NCBI GenBank assembly: GCA_029861955.1
Contig: JAOTYK010000002.1
Coordinates: 1-64,000 of the forward strand
DNA: 64,000 nucleotides
Reading direction: 5' to 3'
From: Acidobacteriota bacterium
Lineage (GTDB): Bacteria; Acidobacteriota; Polarisedimenticolia; Polarisedimenticolales; Polarisedimenticolaceae
The position numbers and the translations under genes were made by a program. Below, piece by piece: positions 47,301 to 55,835 of the stretch (positions within the stretch are counted from its first letter, which is position 1; the number at the start of each line of letters is the position of its first letter). The notes beneath the pieces were generated by a model, which did not search any database, was not told where the DNA came from, and saw only the letters and a program-made list of their open reading frames with translations.

Positions 47301-48128
47301 GTGACGCATCGTATCGTCGCAAGTGTCTTCCTGTCGATGGCCCTCCTGGGTGCCTCGGTGGCCGGCGAGACCGACAAGAACCCGCCGTGGGGCAAATGGC
47401 GTGAGATCGAGCTGACGGCGCGCGGCGGCGCGTTCCTGTCGGGCCGCGTCGACATCGAACGGACCGGAACCTCAAAGCCATCCGAGATACGCATGCGCAC
47501 CGTGGCGCGCTTCTTCGGCGCACGCGTCGCGGACTCGGAATCCACCACGACGTTGCAACGACGAACGGGCCTACCGCAGAGATCTGTGCGCCGCTCACGT
47601 AAGCGCGCTGCCATCTATCAGTTTGACCCGAGGGGCTACAGGGTCAAGAAGCTGAAACCGGAACGTGGCTCCCATCGCCCGCTTTCCGAGTGGACGACGT
47701 ATCGAAACAAGCGATTCGAGTTTCCCGTGGATGCCGAGGGCCATCCGCTGCGGGCCCACAATTTCCCCAGCATGCTGATAGGACTCGGCCGTCAACCGCT
47801 CCACGACGTAGGCGATGAGGTTCGTGTGTTGGTCGCCACCGGAGACGGACCGCGATACTTCACGGTCACGGTCGTGGAGAGAGAGATCCTCGACCGCCAA
47901 TTCGCCGTCGACACCGGGCGTGACCAGCGGTCAAAGAAAAAAGAGTGGTCGACGTCGGCGCTCCGCCTGAATATCGTCCCGGAGGACGAGACTGCGGAGG
48001 GCCTTCTGAACATGCAGGGCGAAACCGAGGTCTGGGTCGAAGCGGAGTCGCGGACACTGCTTCACATCTCCGGAGACGTTCCCAAGATGGGACGTCGACT
48101 GCGTCTGGGTCTAAGCCGGATGCGTTGA
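47301..48128 (+). CDS. Secreted protein, possibly DUF3108-like (275 aa)
   Basis: GTG 47301 after AAGGAG starts a signal peptide (IVASVFLSMALLGASVAGE). The mature protein is beta-rich and basic, with RAAIYQFDPRGYRVKKLKPE, MLIGLGRQPLHDVGDEVRVLVATGD and the end GETEVWVEAESRTLLHISGDVPKMG. The last part resembles the sugar-coat-like end of DUF3108 proteins (weak). Likely periplasmic. No function can be given. It ends 8 nt from the convergent M28 peptidase gene. Confidence 0.72.
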   Translation: MTHRIVASVFLSMALLGASVAGETDKNPPWGKWREIELTARGGAFLSGRVDIERTGTSKPSEIRMRTVARFFGARVADSESTTTLQRRTGLPQRSVRRSRKRAAIYQFDPRGYRVKKLKPERGSHRPLSEWTTYRNKRFEFPVDAEGHPLRAHNFPSMLIGLGRQPLHDVGDEVRVLVATGDGPRYFTVTVVEREILDRQFAVDTGRDQRSKKKEWSTSALRLNIVPEDETAEGLLNMQGETEVWVEAESRTLLHISGDVPKMGRRLRLGLSRMR

Positions 48129-48136
48129 TCGGCGTT

Positions 48137-50251
48137 CTAACGACGCCGGCCCGGGCGCTCCCCGAGCGTGACCGGAATCGTCAGTCGCTCACTCTCTCGC
48201 AAGACCAGCATGTCAACGGTTTCGCCCGCCCCGATCTGGGACAGGATCGACGAGAGCGACGACGCGCTGATCGGTCGACCGTCGACTCGGAGAATGATAT
48301 CCCCGGCCACCAGACCGGCCTTCCCGCATGGCCCATCGGCTACCACGGAGCGCAGTAGAATGCCCTCGTTGTCCGGTAGGCCCAATTCGCTTCTTCTGTC
48401 CTCATCAACGGGGGTCGGGAAGACGCCCATGTAGCCGGTCTTCGCCCGCTCGACTGCGATCGTATGGGTCGCCTCACCGCGTCGCACCGATAGTTCGACC
48501 TCGGAACCCGGTTGCACGTCGCGAAAACCCTTGCCGACACTGCGAGTCTCCGCCACCGGACGCCGATCGAGGGCCGTCAACACGTCCCCCGACCGCAATC
48601 CACTCTGGTAGCCACGCGATTCATCGGCGACGTGAGTCACTACCGGAACGTCGAATCCGTCCCGATCGACGAGTTCGATTTGAATCCCTAGCCAATCGAC
48701 GACATGGATCATCGCCGGGGTCATGTCGGCATCGGCCATCGTCTCGATCGTGTTGAACCCGACGGTCAGGATCTGTTGCATGCGGTCGTAGTCAAGCTTG
48801 TCTGCGTGATCTCCAAGTTGGTGATAGTCGTCATGGAGGCCGGTGAAGAAGAACATGAACGGAACGCCGGCCTGATAGAAGCTGGCGTGGTCGCTGTTAC
48901 CCGCGTATTCCGTCCCCGCGTAGGTAAGCTCCAGCCCGACTGGCTCGTTGGCCGCATCGACGATCTCGCGAAGACCTCGGGCATAGCCGTCACCGTAGAC
49001 CTGAATCTGGTCCGAATCCGTCCTCCCGATCATGTCGAGATTGAACATGAACACAGTGCGATGGACCGGGAAATGTTCCTGTTCGACCATCGCGCGCGAC
49101 CCGAGCAATCCCTTTTCCTCGGCGGAGAATGTCGCGAACAGGATGCTCCTTCGCGGTCGTTGCTCGCGAGACGCGAATGCCTGGGCCAGCTCGAGAACAC
49201 CGGAAATCCCAGAGGCATTATCGTCGGCCCCATTGAAGATCGTATCGCCTTCACCGTGGTAACCGCCGATGTGATCGTGATGCCCGCCGATGACGATCCA
49301 CTCGTTCTTGAGATCCTCGTCACTGCCCTCGAGAAAGCCGGCGACGTTGCGGGCCGGCACAGCCTCCGCGCCTTCGACCCGCTGGACCCCGATGCTGGCT
49401 CGCAAGCCGTTCACCGTCAACTTGTGGGTCTTCTTGCCGGAGTCGAGAGCCGTCTGCAGCTCCGACAGATCGGCACCGGCCTTCTGAAGCCAGTCCCCGA
49501 TTATCGACTGGTTAGCATGCACCGCTAGAAATGTCGGCCCACTCTGCTGGCCGGCGGAGAGACTGCCGCGATCCAGCGTCAGGCGTCGACCGATCCGAAG
49601 ATCGTCGTTCGGTCCGTGATTGAGCGGGTCGGTGACGAGAATCATTCCGGCGGCGCCGTGCTCGACTGCGACCTGGGCCTTCGTAGCGAACGCACCGTAA
49701 CGAGTGGCTGCGCCAGCCGCAAAGCTCCCCTCCCCACTTGATTCGTTCGGAACATGACGAAGGAGAAGAACGATCTTGCCTTCGACATCGATCTTCGCGT
49801 AGTCGTCGTAGCCCAAATCCGGTGCCGAGACTCCGTAACCGGCGAAGACCACTTCCGCATCGACGCGGCCATTGTCGGAGAAATCGAACGGACGAAACTG
49901 CTGCCCGACTTCACCGACGACGTCTTCTTTGCCGATACTCAGAGTCAGATTGGTCGTCTTCTTGTCGAAGTTGCTGCGATAGAGATGGAACGGCAGAAAG
50001 AAACTGTCATGTCCCGGCAGCGGTGCCAGACCGAACCGTTCAAACGCATTGGCGATATACGCTTCTGCCTCGCGGATCTCACCTCCACCACTATCCCGTC
50101 CGTTGAGATCGTCGGCGGCGAGATACCCCACATGACCGCGAAGCTCATCGGCGGTGATCTGACCGGAATCACCTGGCAGGCTGTTATTTGCCGCCTGTGC
50201 GATCGCGGTCAGGGTCAAGAGGCAAACCAGGGTGCGCCACGGGTAGTTCAT
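48137..50251 (-). CDS. Secreted M28-family metallopeptidase with two PDZ domains (704 aa)
   Basis: ATG 50251 begins a signal peptide (MNYPWRTLVCLLTLTAIAQA). After a PA-type insert region (YAKIDVEGKIVLLLRH) comes the M28 zinc domain: VIGGHHDHIG (first His), GADDNASGISGVLELAQ (bridging Asp), FATFSAEEKGLLGS (catalytic Glu pair), NLDMIGR and FFFTGLHDDYH (last His). The C-terminal ~230 residues form two PDZ domains (GYQSGLRSGDVLTAL; CGKAGLVAGDIILRVDGRPI). Expected to be a periplasmic or extracellular aminopeptidase with PDZ-controlled substrate docking. A GATAAT-like box lies ~40 nt upstream of the start. Confidence 0.92.
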   Translation of the reverse strand: MNYPWRTLVCLLTLTAIAQAANNSLPGDSGQITADELRGHVGYLAADDLNGRDSGGGEIREAEAYIANAFERFGLAPLPGHDSFFLPFHLYRSNFDKKTTNLTLSIGKEDVVGEVGQQFRPFDFSDNGRVDAEVVFAGYGVSAPDLGYDDYAKIDVEGKIVLLLRHVPNESSGEGSFAAGAATRYGAFATKAQVAVEHGAAGMILVTDPLNHGPNDDLRIGRRLTLDRGSLSAGQQSGPTFLAVHANQSIIGDWLQKAGADLSELQTALDSGKKTHKLTVNGLRASIGVQRVEGAEAVPARNVAGFLEGSDEDLKNEWIVIGGHHDHIGGYHGEGDTIFNGADDNASGISGVLELAQAFASREQRPRRSILFATFSAEEKGLLGSRAMVEQEHFPVHRTVFMFNLDMIGRTDSDQIQVYGDGYARGLREIVDAANEPVGLELTYAGTEYAGNSDHASFYQAGVPFMFFFTGLHDDYHQLGDHADKLDYDRMQQILTVGFNTIETMADADMTPAMIHVVDWLGIQIELVDRDGFDVPVVTHVADESRGYQSGLRSGDVLTALDRRPVAETRSVGKGFRDVQPGSEVELSVRRGEATHTIAVERAKTGYMGVFPTPVDEDRRSELGLPDNEGILLRSVVADGPCGKAGLVAGDIILRVDGRPISASSLSSILSQIGAGETVDMLVLRESERLTIPVTLGERPGRRR

Positions 50252-50346
50252 CGTCTCTACGTCTCCTCGCCCTACGGCCGGGGGCGTGCCGATTATCCTA
50301 CCGCGAAACCGGCGCCACGGCTGCTGGTGTTTAGGGACACACACCT

Positions 50347-50366
50347 CCGTGTCGTACCGCACACGG
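50347..50366 (+). promoter_or_regulatory. Inverted repeat ~75 bp upstream of sigma-54-like promoter
   Basis: CCGTGT (50347-50352), 8 nt, ACACGG (50361-50366): perfect 6-bp arms centred near -75 relative to the predicted +1 at ~50431, where enhancer-binding proteins of sigma-54 promoters commonly bind. Suggestive only. Confidence 0.3.
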
Positions 50367-50404
50367 TCTCGGCGTCGACCCCTCGCGTTTAGGGGAATTC
50401 CAGC

Positions 50405-50419
50405 CGGCACGATTCCTGC
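50405..50419 (+). promoter_or_regulatory. Sigma-54-like promoter of the VIT-VWA/sortase operon
   Basis: CGGCACGATTCCTGC: the -24 GG (50406-50407) and -12 GC (50418-50419) have the required 10-nt spacing, and GGCACG is exact. Mismatches to TGGCACG-N4-TTGC are the first T and one T of TTGC. +1 expected near 50431; the start codon is at 50479 after a GGAGG. Confidence 0.4.
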
Positions 50420-50478
50420 GAACTCGCATCTTCAACCGACTCATGGAGCAGGTCCTGAGTGTGGCATTGGAGGTGGCG

Positions 50479-52437
50479 ATGAATTCACGACTTCGATCGA
50501 TGGTGAAAGGACTTCTGATTGCCATGTTGATCTCTGTCCCGATCGCGCAGAGTGCTTCCATCGAACTCGATTCGATCGGCGGTGCGGACCTCCTCTGGAA
50601 ACGTGACGATGGGACGTTGATCCCGCTTCCCATGGAGTCGATGGAACTAGAACTCGAGATCACCGGGTTCCTCGTCCGTGGCACGATCCGTCAGGTCTTC
50701 CTCAACGACTCCGAGCAGGTTATCGAAGCGACCTACGTCTTTCCCATGCCGGAACGTGCTGCGGTCGACGGGATGGAGATGCGGATCGGGACCCGAAGGA
50801 TTGTCGCAGAAGTTCGTGAAAAGCAGGAGGCCCGCCGGGTGTACGAGCAGGCGAAGTCGCTGGGAAAGAAGGCGGCGTTGGTGGATCGTGGCCGACCTAA
50901 CCTCTACCGCACCTCGGTTGCCAATATCAATCCGGGCGAGAGAGTCGAGATCACGGTCGCGCTCATGGACGAGGCGCGTTTTGTCGACGGGACGTTTCGT
51001 TATGCGTTTCCACTGGTCTACACCCCCCGTTACATCCCCGGTGACGTGGACGAAACTTCACGACCCGCCAACGATGCTCCTTCGATCCCCACGGTATCTC
51101 TGGACGTAGGCCTGACTGCCGGGATCCCGTTTCACGACCTTCGAACTCCGTCGCACCCCGACCTCGGCCCGCCGAGCATGGCGGGAGACGTTCGTACCGG
51201 AATCGAACGGGCAACGTTTTCCGGTGCGGTTTCGGGCGCGAACGACTTCGTCGTCGAGTGGCGTCCTACGGATGGCCGCCGACCTCATGCGGCCTGGTTT
51301 CTCGAGGAGAGAGATTCCATGCGTTACGCGATGATGATGCTGGTTCCAGCCGCCGAGCGCGTCGAGTTGACGCCGATTCCGAGTGAGACGATCTTCGTGG
51401 TGGATGTCTCCGGATCGATGGCCGGCCCGTCCATCATCAACGTTCGCGACGCGCTCGATCAGGCGCTTCGACGGCTGCGTCCGGACGATCGATTCAATCT
51501 GATTCGGTTTAACGATGGCTATTCCCGCTACGCGGACCGCTTTATTCAGGCCGACGAGGACGGAATCCGCGACGCACGGGAGTGGATCGGTCGTCTCGAG
51601 GCAGGTGGCGGGACGATGATCTACCCGGCACTTGAGGACGCGCTGAAGTTGGCGGGCGAGTCCACCACGAGACATCTCCAGAGAATTGTCTTTCTCACCG
51701 ATGGCGCCATCGGAGACGAGGAGAGAATCCTGCAGCGAATCGCAGACGAGTCGGGCAAAATCCGGATCCACACGCTGGGGATCGGAAGTGCACCGAATCG
51801 GCACCTGATGCGAAAGATGGCCCAGTTGGGCCGCGGAATCGCGAGGTTCGTCGGGAATGGGAACGATCCCGAGGAGCAGGTCGATAGGTTCTTTGCGGTC
51901 GTCGATGCGCCGCTGTTGATGGATCTGTCGATCGATGAAAGTACCGCGAGGGTTCTGGAGAGTTTCCCGTCGCCGCTACCGGATCTTCACTCCGGTGAAC
52001 CGCTGGTCGTCGCGATGAGGCTCGAAGCGGGTGAGGACCCGGGCGCGCTTCTGGTCAAGGCATGGGGACCTCACGGTGGCTATGTCGAGACGGTCGAACC
52101 GACAGCGGCGCCTCCCCACGCCGGCATCGCAACCCTGTGGGCCCGAACACGCATCGAATCGTTGATGGATCGTCGCTACTTCGAACCGAACAACACGACC
52201 CTGAAGGAGGAGGTCATCGAAATCGCGCTGGAGTTCAACCAGGTGACCGCTTTCACCAGCCTGGTGGCCGTCGAACAAACGCCGACGGCGATCGGAAACA
52301 CGTTACGACGGAACCAGACGGCGTCGTTGCCACAAGGCGGAACACTCGATCCGATCAAGAAGAGGCTTGCGATGCTTTTCGGCCTCCTGGGTATCGGAGT
52401 TCTGTTCTGGCTGGCGTGCACCCGTGATCCGGCGTGA
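50479..52437 (+). CDS. VIT-VWA sortase target protein with LPQGGT sorting signal (652 aa)
   Basis: ATG 50479 follows GGAGG and starts a signal peptide (VKGLLIAMLISVPIAQSAS). A VIT domain (~30-150: LEITGFLVRGTIRQVFLND, EATYVFPMPERAAVDGMEM, VYEQAKSLGKKAALVDRGRP) is followed by a von Willebrand A domain with an intact MIDAS (FVVDVSGSM, ~309). The C-terminus has LPQGGT (617-622), basic KKR, a hydrophobic helix and a short TRDPA tail, i.e. a cell-wall-sorting-like signal whose Thr is Gly. This matches the dedicated sortase-target family described from marine proteobacteria. The sortase gene overlaps its stop by 4 nt (GTGA). Surface-anchored adhesion or metal-dependent binding role inferred. Confidence 0.9.
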   Translation: MNSRLRSMVKGLLIAMLISVPIAQSASIELDSIGGADLLWKRDDGTLIPLPMESMELELEITGFLVRGTIRQVFLNDSEQVIEATYVFPMPERAAVDGMEMRIGTRRIVAEVREKQEARRVYEQAKSLGKKAALVDRGRPNLYRTSVANINPGERVEITVALMDEARFVDGTFRYAFPLVYTPRYIPGDVDETSRPANDAPSIPTVSLDVGLTAGIPFHDLRTPSHPDLGPPSMAGDVRTGIERATFSGAVSGANDFVVEWRPTDGRRPHAAWFLEERDSMRYAMMMLVPAAERVELTPIPSETIFVVDVSGSMAGPSIINVRDALDQALRRLRPDDRFNLIRFNDGYSRYADRFIQADEDGIRDAREWIGRLEAGGGTMIYPALEDALKLAGESTTRHLQRIVFLTDGAIGDEERILQRIADESGKIRIHTLGIGSAPNRHLMRKMAQLGRGIARFVGNGNDPEEQVDRFFAVVDAPLLMDLSIDESTARVLESFPSPLPDLHSGEPLVVAMRLEAGEDPGALLVKAWGPHGGYVETVEPTAAPPHAGIATLWARTRIESLMDRRYFEPNNTTLKEEVIEIALEFNQVTAFTSLVAVEQTPTAIGNTLRRNQTASLPQGGTLDPIKKRLAMLFGLLGIGVLFWLACTRDPA

Positions 52438-53096
52438 CTCGGACCGGATCGTTTTGCCTGTCGATTGTTTGCCTGGCGATGGCGGGCCTACTGTTCACGG
52501 AGCAGGGATACATGAAAGTAAAGGCAATTCTGGCTGATCGATTGATCGAAGCGGCGTGGGAAGCTCACCGGCTGGATGGCGGCGTCCATCGACCCTGGGC
52601 CTGGGCGGACACCCATCCCCTGGCCCGACTTGAGGTCGAGAGGCTTGGTATCCGCCGCACGATTCTCTCCGGTGCCAGCGGGACGTCAATGGCGTTTGGG
52701 ATCGGCCACGTGGATGGCACTGCCTTGCCCAACCGCGCCGGAAACGTGGTGCTCGGTGGCCACCGCGACGGTCGTTTTGCGTTCCTCGAACATCTTCGAC
52801 CGGGCGACCGGATGGTCCTTACGACTCACGAACAACGTCGCGAATGGGTGGTTCGAGAGTTGTTCGTGGTCGATGCAAACGACGGATCGGTTCTGGAGGA
52901 CGACGGTAGCGACCGGTTGACGCTTGTGACCTGTTTCCCCTTCGGGGGAGTCACTCCGACCCACCGGCGCTACGTAGTCACTGCTTCTCCCGCGACTCGA
53001 CCTAGGGCAACTCTTCCGCCAGCTTCCGCGCGAATTTTCGAAGGAACGGGTGTGAACCGGGAAGTTCCTTCGACAACGCAACGATGTCGCTGCTGA
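52434..53096 (+). CDS. Dedicated (class D-like) sortase (220 aa)
   Basis: An N-terminal membrane helix (SFCLSIVCLAMAGLLFTE) anchors a sortase beta-barrel with the catalytic triad: His110 in VVLGGHRDGRFAFL, Cys167 in LVTCFPFGG, and Arg178/179 in THRRYVV. It should cleave the LPQGG signal of the VIT-VWA protein encoded just upstream and translationally coupled through GTGA. The last ~35 residues (after VVTASP) extend beyond the usual sortase end and are encoded in a 95-nt overlap with the convergent gene; this tail may have no function. The lipid or protein acceptor in a diderm is unknown. Confidence 0.92.
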   Translation: MTRTGSFCLSIVCLAMAGLLFTEQGYMKVKAILADRLIEAAWEAHRLDGGVHRPWAWADTHPLARLEVERLGIRRTILSGASGTSMAFGIGHVDGTALPNRAGNVVLGGHRDGRFAFLEHLRPGDRMVLTTHEQRREWVVRELFVVDANDGSVLEDDGSDRLTLVTCFPFGGVTPTHRRYVVTASPATRPRATLPPASARIFEGTGVNREVPSTTQRCRC

Positions 53097-55107
53097 GACC
53101 CTGGAACACGTCGTTGCGAACGATTCGGCGTCGCTCCTGACGGTAAGTCTGAAGAAGTTCACCCAGGGCCGTCTCGCTGCCTTTGCTCTTGAAGTCTCGC
53201 TTGTATGCGTTGCCCTTGCCACGGACAACGGACTGCCAGTCTGTTTCCAGGCGACTGATCAACAATCCACGGGCGGCGTCGATGTCCGACAACGACGCGC
53301 CGGACTCCGTCGCCTGACGGATCATCAGGCGGGTCAGGTCCGGATTGCGAAGGTCTCTGGCTGTACCGACCAGATGATGCACCGAGGAATCGTGCGTCTT
53401 GTTCTCACTGACGACCATTGCGTCGAATTGAACAACACCGGCTATCAGGTCTACGGGACGCAAGCCCTCGACATCGAAGAAGACGCGCCCTCGTCCATTC
53501 CGGGGAACCGAATCGAAACGCGCTGTCCGTTCAAAGCCCGGAAGGCTCGAACTGCTAAGCCGGATCTGCCCGTCCCGAGGAACTCGACTGACGTTGGACA
53601 CTTCGATTTCCAGCGTGACCTGTCCGGTGAGGTCGTCACGACGTGCATTCCACGCCGACGATCGAATTTGCAACGGGTATTGCACGTCAAGCGACACGAC
53701 CTCGCTGGCTTCCGCGAGATACATCTCAAGATCCGTCCGAGTCTTCGGGGTCACCCAATCCCCGATCTGTAGTTGGAGCGGCTCTCGCATCGCCACCCGG
53801 CTTCGAGCGGGTAGTCGCATGTCGGCAACTGCCGGTCGTACCAGGCCGTCGCCTCGGATTTCGAAGCTCGCCGAGTCCGCGCGGCCACCGAAGTTGGCCA
53901 GCTCATACTCGACTACGAAGGCTTCACCCGGTTCGTAGACGCCATCATCGTTTCCGTCAACAAAACGCACGTCGTAGATGGCCGGGTGCGGATTGTTCTC
54001 CCAGTCGTCGAACGATCGTCGGTACCCATCGACGAATGACGCCGGGTAGGCTCGCACGAAACCCGTCTCTGCGGCTTCACGAACGGCGCGATCAAAACCA
54101 ATCCGATAACCCTGCCGGAACGAGAGGGCCGATCGCATCGCGGCCCCGTAGGACCAGCCGTCCTCGACGCCAAAACGATGATAGCGGGTGAGCTGCCGCT
54201 GATAGAGACGTGTCAATTCGTGTGTGTAGGCTCGGATGAACGTGTCCCTGAACTCTGTTCGTTCAGCCCCCTGGTTCAGCGCCCGATAGACTACGGACCG
54301 ATGACGATCCTCGACCCAGATCCGAAACGCGACGTCGGAGTCATTCCAGTTCGCAACGTAGAACTCGTTGAAGTCTGGACACTGATAGAGGTTCCACGGC
54401 GTACGATCCCAGTCGGAGATGTAGAGATCGAATCGATCTCCAAGACGCAGCGATGCGTGACTCCGCCGGTCGTAGAACACGGACTGGAGCGTAGGTTCTT
54501 CCCAGTCGTACTGCTGTCCCTGGTACGGCTGAAGCTGAGGGCGCGGGTCGCGAACGGGATCCCGATCGAGATCAAAGAACTGGTCCGCGACCTGTTGCTC
54601 CGCAGCAGCGAACGCCAGCTCTTCCGCCTGACGCGAACCGTCGCGGCTTCCGATTCGACGAGCCTCAGGATCGAACCATCCGTCCTGCTCACCGACGAGC
54701 CGATCGTGCCGCCCGATCCGATTGTCCAGCCGCGCCGCGTGAAGACCCTCGAAGAAGCCAACCCGGTAGTATTCGCGTCGTCCATGGAGCGTCACGCGCT
54801 CTTCCGCAGCCCAGCGTCCGGCTAGATCTGCCGCGCGCTGCAGCGGTCCACGAACCGGCGGCCGTGTCGCGCTGGCTGCATGGCTGTTTGAGGTATTCGA
54901 GTTCGCGGTAGCGGAACTGTTGCTCTTAACCGCGATACGGAGGCTCTGAGGAACCACGGTAGTCGCCGGAGCCTCGGCGGGATCGGCCGTGCGCGGACTG
55001 CGGCGCTCGTATCGCGGTCCCTCCCGGAGGGAATCATCGGCAAATGCGGACAGCGGCATCACCGCCAAGCCCACAAGCATCGTCAGAGTCATCGTCTTCC
55101 TTATCAT
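53002..55107 (-). CDS. Secreted protein of unknown function, helical plus Ig-like domains (701 aa)
   Basis: ATG 55107 after GGAGG begins a signal peptide (TMLVGLAVMPLSAFADD). A Ser/Asn/Thr-rich linker (~40-90) is followed by a charged region with recurring Gly-spaced motifs (YYRVGFFEGLHAAR, EDGWSYGAAMRSAL, FRQGYRIGFDRAV, FVDGYRRSFDDW). A calcium-loop-like DGNDDGVYEPGEAF then opens an Ig-like (CARDB-type) domain, a second Ig-like domain follows (~540-600), and the protein ends in a charged helical tail. I do not recognise the family. Its 3' end overlaps the sortase gene by 95 nt, but it has no sorting signal, so it need not be a sortase substrate. A CCCCGC/GCGGGG hairpin lies in its 5' leader. 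Confidence 0.8.
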   Translation of the reverse strand: MIRKTMTLTMLVGLAVMPLSAFADDSLREGPRYERRSPRTADPAEAPATTVVPQSLRIAVKSNSSATANSNTSNSHAASATRPPVRGPLQRAADLAGRWAAEERVTLHGRREYYRVGFFEGLHAARLDNRIGRHDRLVGEQDGWFDPEARRIGSRDGSRQAEELAFAAAEQQVADQFFDLDRDPVRDPRPQLQPYQGQQYDWEEPTLQSVFYDRRSHASLRLGDRFDLYISDWDRTPWNLYQCPDFNEFYVANWNDSDVAFRIWVEDRHRSVVYRALNQGAERTEFRDTFIRAYTHELTRLYQRQLTRYHRFGVEDGWSYGAAMRSALSFRQGYRIGFDRAVREAAETGFVRAYPASFVDGYRRSFDDWENNPHPAIYDVRFVDGNDDGVYEPGEAFVVEYELANFGGRADSASFEIRGDGLVRPAVADMRLPARSRVAMREPLQLQIGDWVTPKTRTDLEMYLAEASEVVSLDVQYPLQIRSSAWNARRDDLTGQVTLEIEVSNVSRVPRDGQIRLSSSSLPGFERTARFDSVPRNGRGRVFFDVEGLRPVDLIAGVVQFDAMVVSENKTHDSSVHHLVGTARDLRNPDLTRLMIRQATESGASLSDIDAARGLLISRLETDWQSVVRGKGNAYKRDFKSKGSETALGELLQTYRQERRRIVRNDVFQGLSSDIVALSKELPGSHPFLRKFARKLAEELP

Positions 55108-55251
55108 CACGGCCTCCGCTGGGAGCCCCGCATGCGGCGGGGCCCTCCTCCTTTTATTCAGCAAACGTAGTGCCACCGTGGTCGGCCGGGCCACAGCGGT
55201 CCAAACATGGGAAAAATGGACAAAGGGCTGGGATTTCTGTCTCCGGGAGAG

Positions 55252-55275
55252 GACAGACTGTCGTCACGTTAGAAT
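55252..55275 (+). promoter_or_regulatory. ogt -10 box with adjacent palindrome; leaderless start
   Basis: TAGAAT (55270-55275) lies exactly 6 nt before the GTG start at 55282. A perfect palindrome GACAG-A-CTGTC (55252-55262) sits in the -35/spacer region and could be a regulator site. No clear -35 box. Confidence 0.4.
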
Positions 55276-55281
55276 ACGCCC

Positions 55282-55806
55282 GTGCCTCACTCGATCCAGC
55301 GATTCCCGACCCCGATCGGTGACCTCCACCTTGTGCAGCGTGGCGAGATCCTGGTCGGGCTCGCGCTGCCGGATCGGTGGCCCCATCTTCGTCCACGGCT
55401 CGAGCAACGGCTCGGTCCGCTGCCGGACGTGGTCAACGACGCGGACGGACCGGTGGCGAGCGCCCTTCGCAGTTACTTCGACGGACGGCACGAGGCGCTC
55501 GAAGCCATCGAGGTCGCGCCCCAGGGATCCGAGTTTCAGAAACGGGCCTGGGCGGCTCTGCGCGAGATTCCCGTGGGTTCGACCGTCTCCTACCGCGAAA
55601 TCGCGCTAAGGCTTGGACAGCCGACCGCCGCACGGGCTGTGGCCACCGCGAACGCCACCAATCCGATCGCCATCGTGATCCCGTGCCACCGCGTGATCCA
55701 CGCCGATGGATCGATTTCCGGGTTCGGCGGTGGCGTCGAGATGAAGCGCTGGCTTCTCCAACACGAAGCAGCCGCACAACCGTTTCGATTGACGCCGACG
55801 TGCTAG
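55282..55806 (+). CDS. ogt: Methylated-DNA-protein-cysteine methyltransferase (174 aa)
   Basis: Suicide repair of O6-alkylguanine by transfer to its active Cys. Visible: FQKRAWAALREIPVGSTVSYREIA (helix-turn-helix with the Arg finger region), ARAVATANATNPIAIVIPCHRVI (active Cys in PCHRV) and SGFGGGVEMKRWLLQHE. The N-terminal ribonuclease-like domain is short, as in Ogt. GTG start with no SD; TAGAAT 6 nt upstream predicts a leaderless mRNA. Followed 29 nt later by a ferritin-like gene, possibly co-transcribed. Confidence 0.95.
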   Translation: MPHSIQRFPTPIGDLHLVQRGEILVGLALPDRWPHLRPRLEQRLGPLPDVVNDADGPVASALRSYFDGRHEALEAIEVAPQGSEFQKRAWAALREIPVGSTVSYREIALRLGQPTAARAVATANATNPIAIVIPCHRVIHADGSISGFGGGVEMKRWLLQHEAAAQPFRLTPTC

Positions 55807-55835
55807 ATTAGAGACATCAACTGGAGCGATAAATT

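Noticed and set aside
47245-47598. Extension of the class V aminotransferase upstream into the convergent/divergent region
   Set aside because: The added residues are Arg/Ser-rich, overlap the secreted protein gene at 47301 and have no family similarity.
55252-55262. LexA (SOS) box at ogt
   Set aside because: GACAG-A-CTGTC does not match CTG-N10-CAG, GAAC-N4-GTTC or GTTC-N7-GTTC; kept only as an unnamed palindrome.
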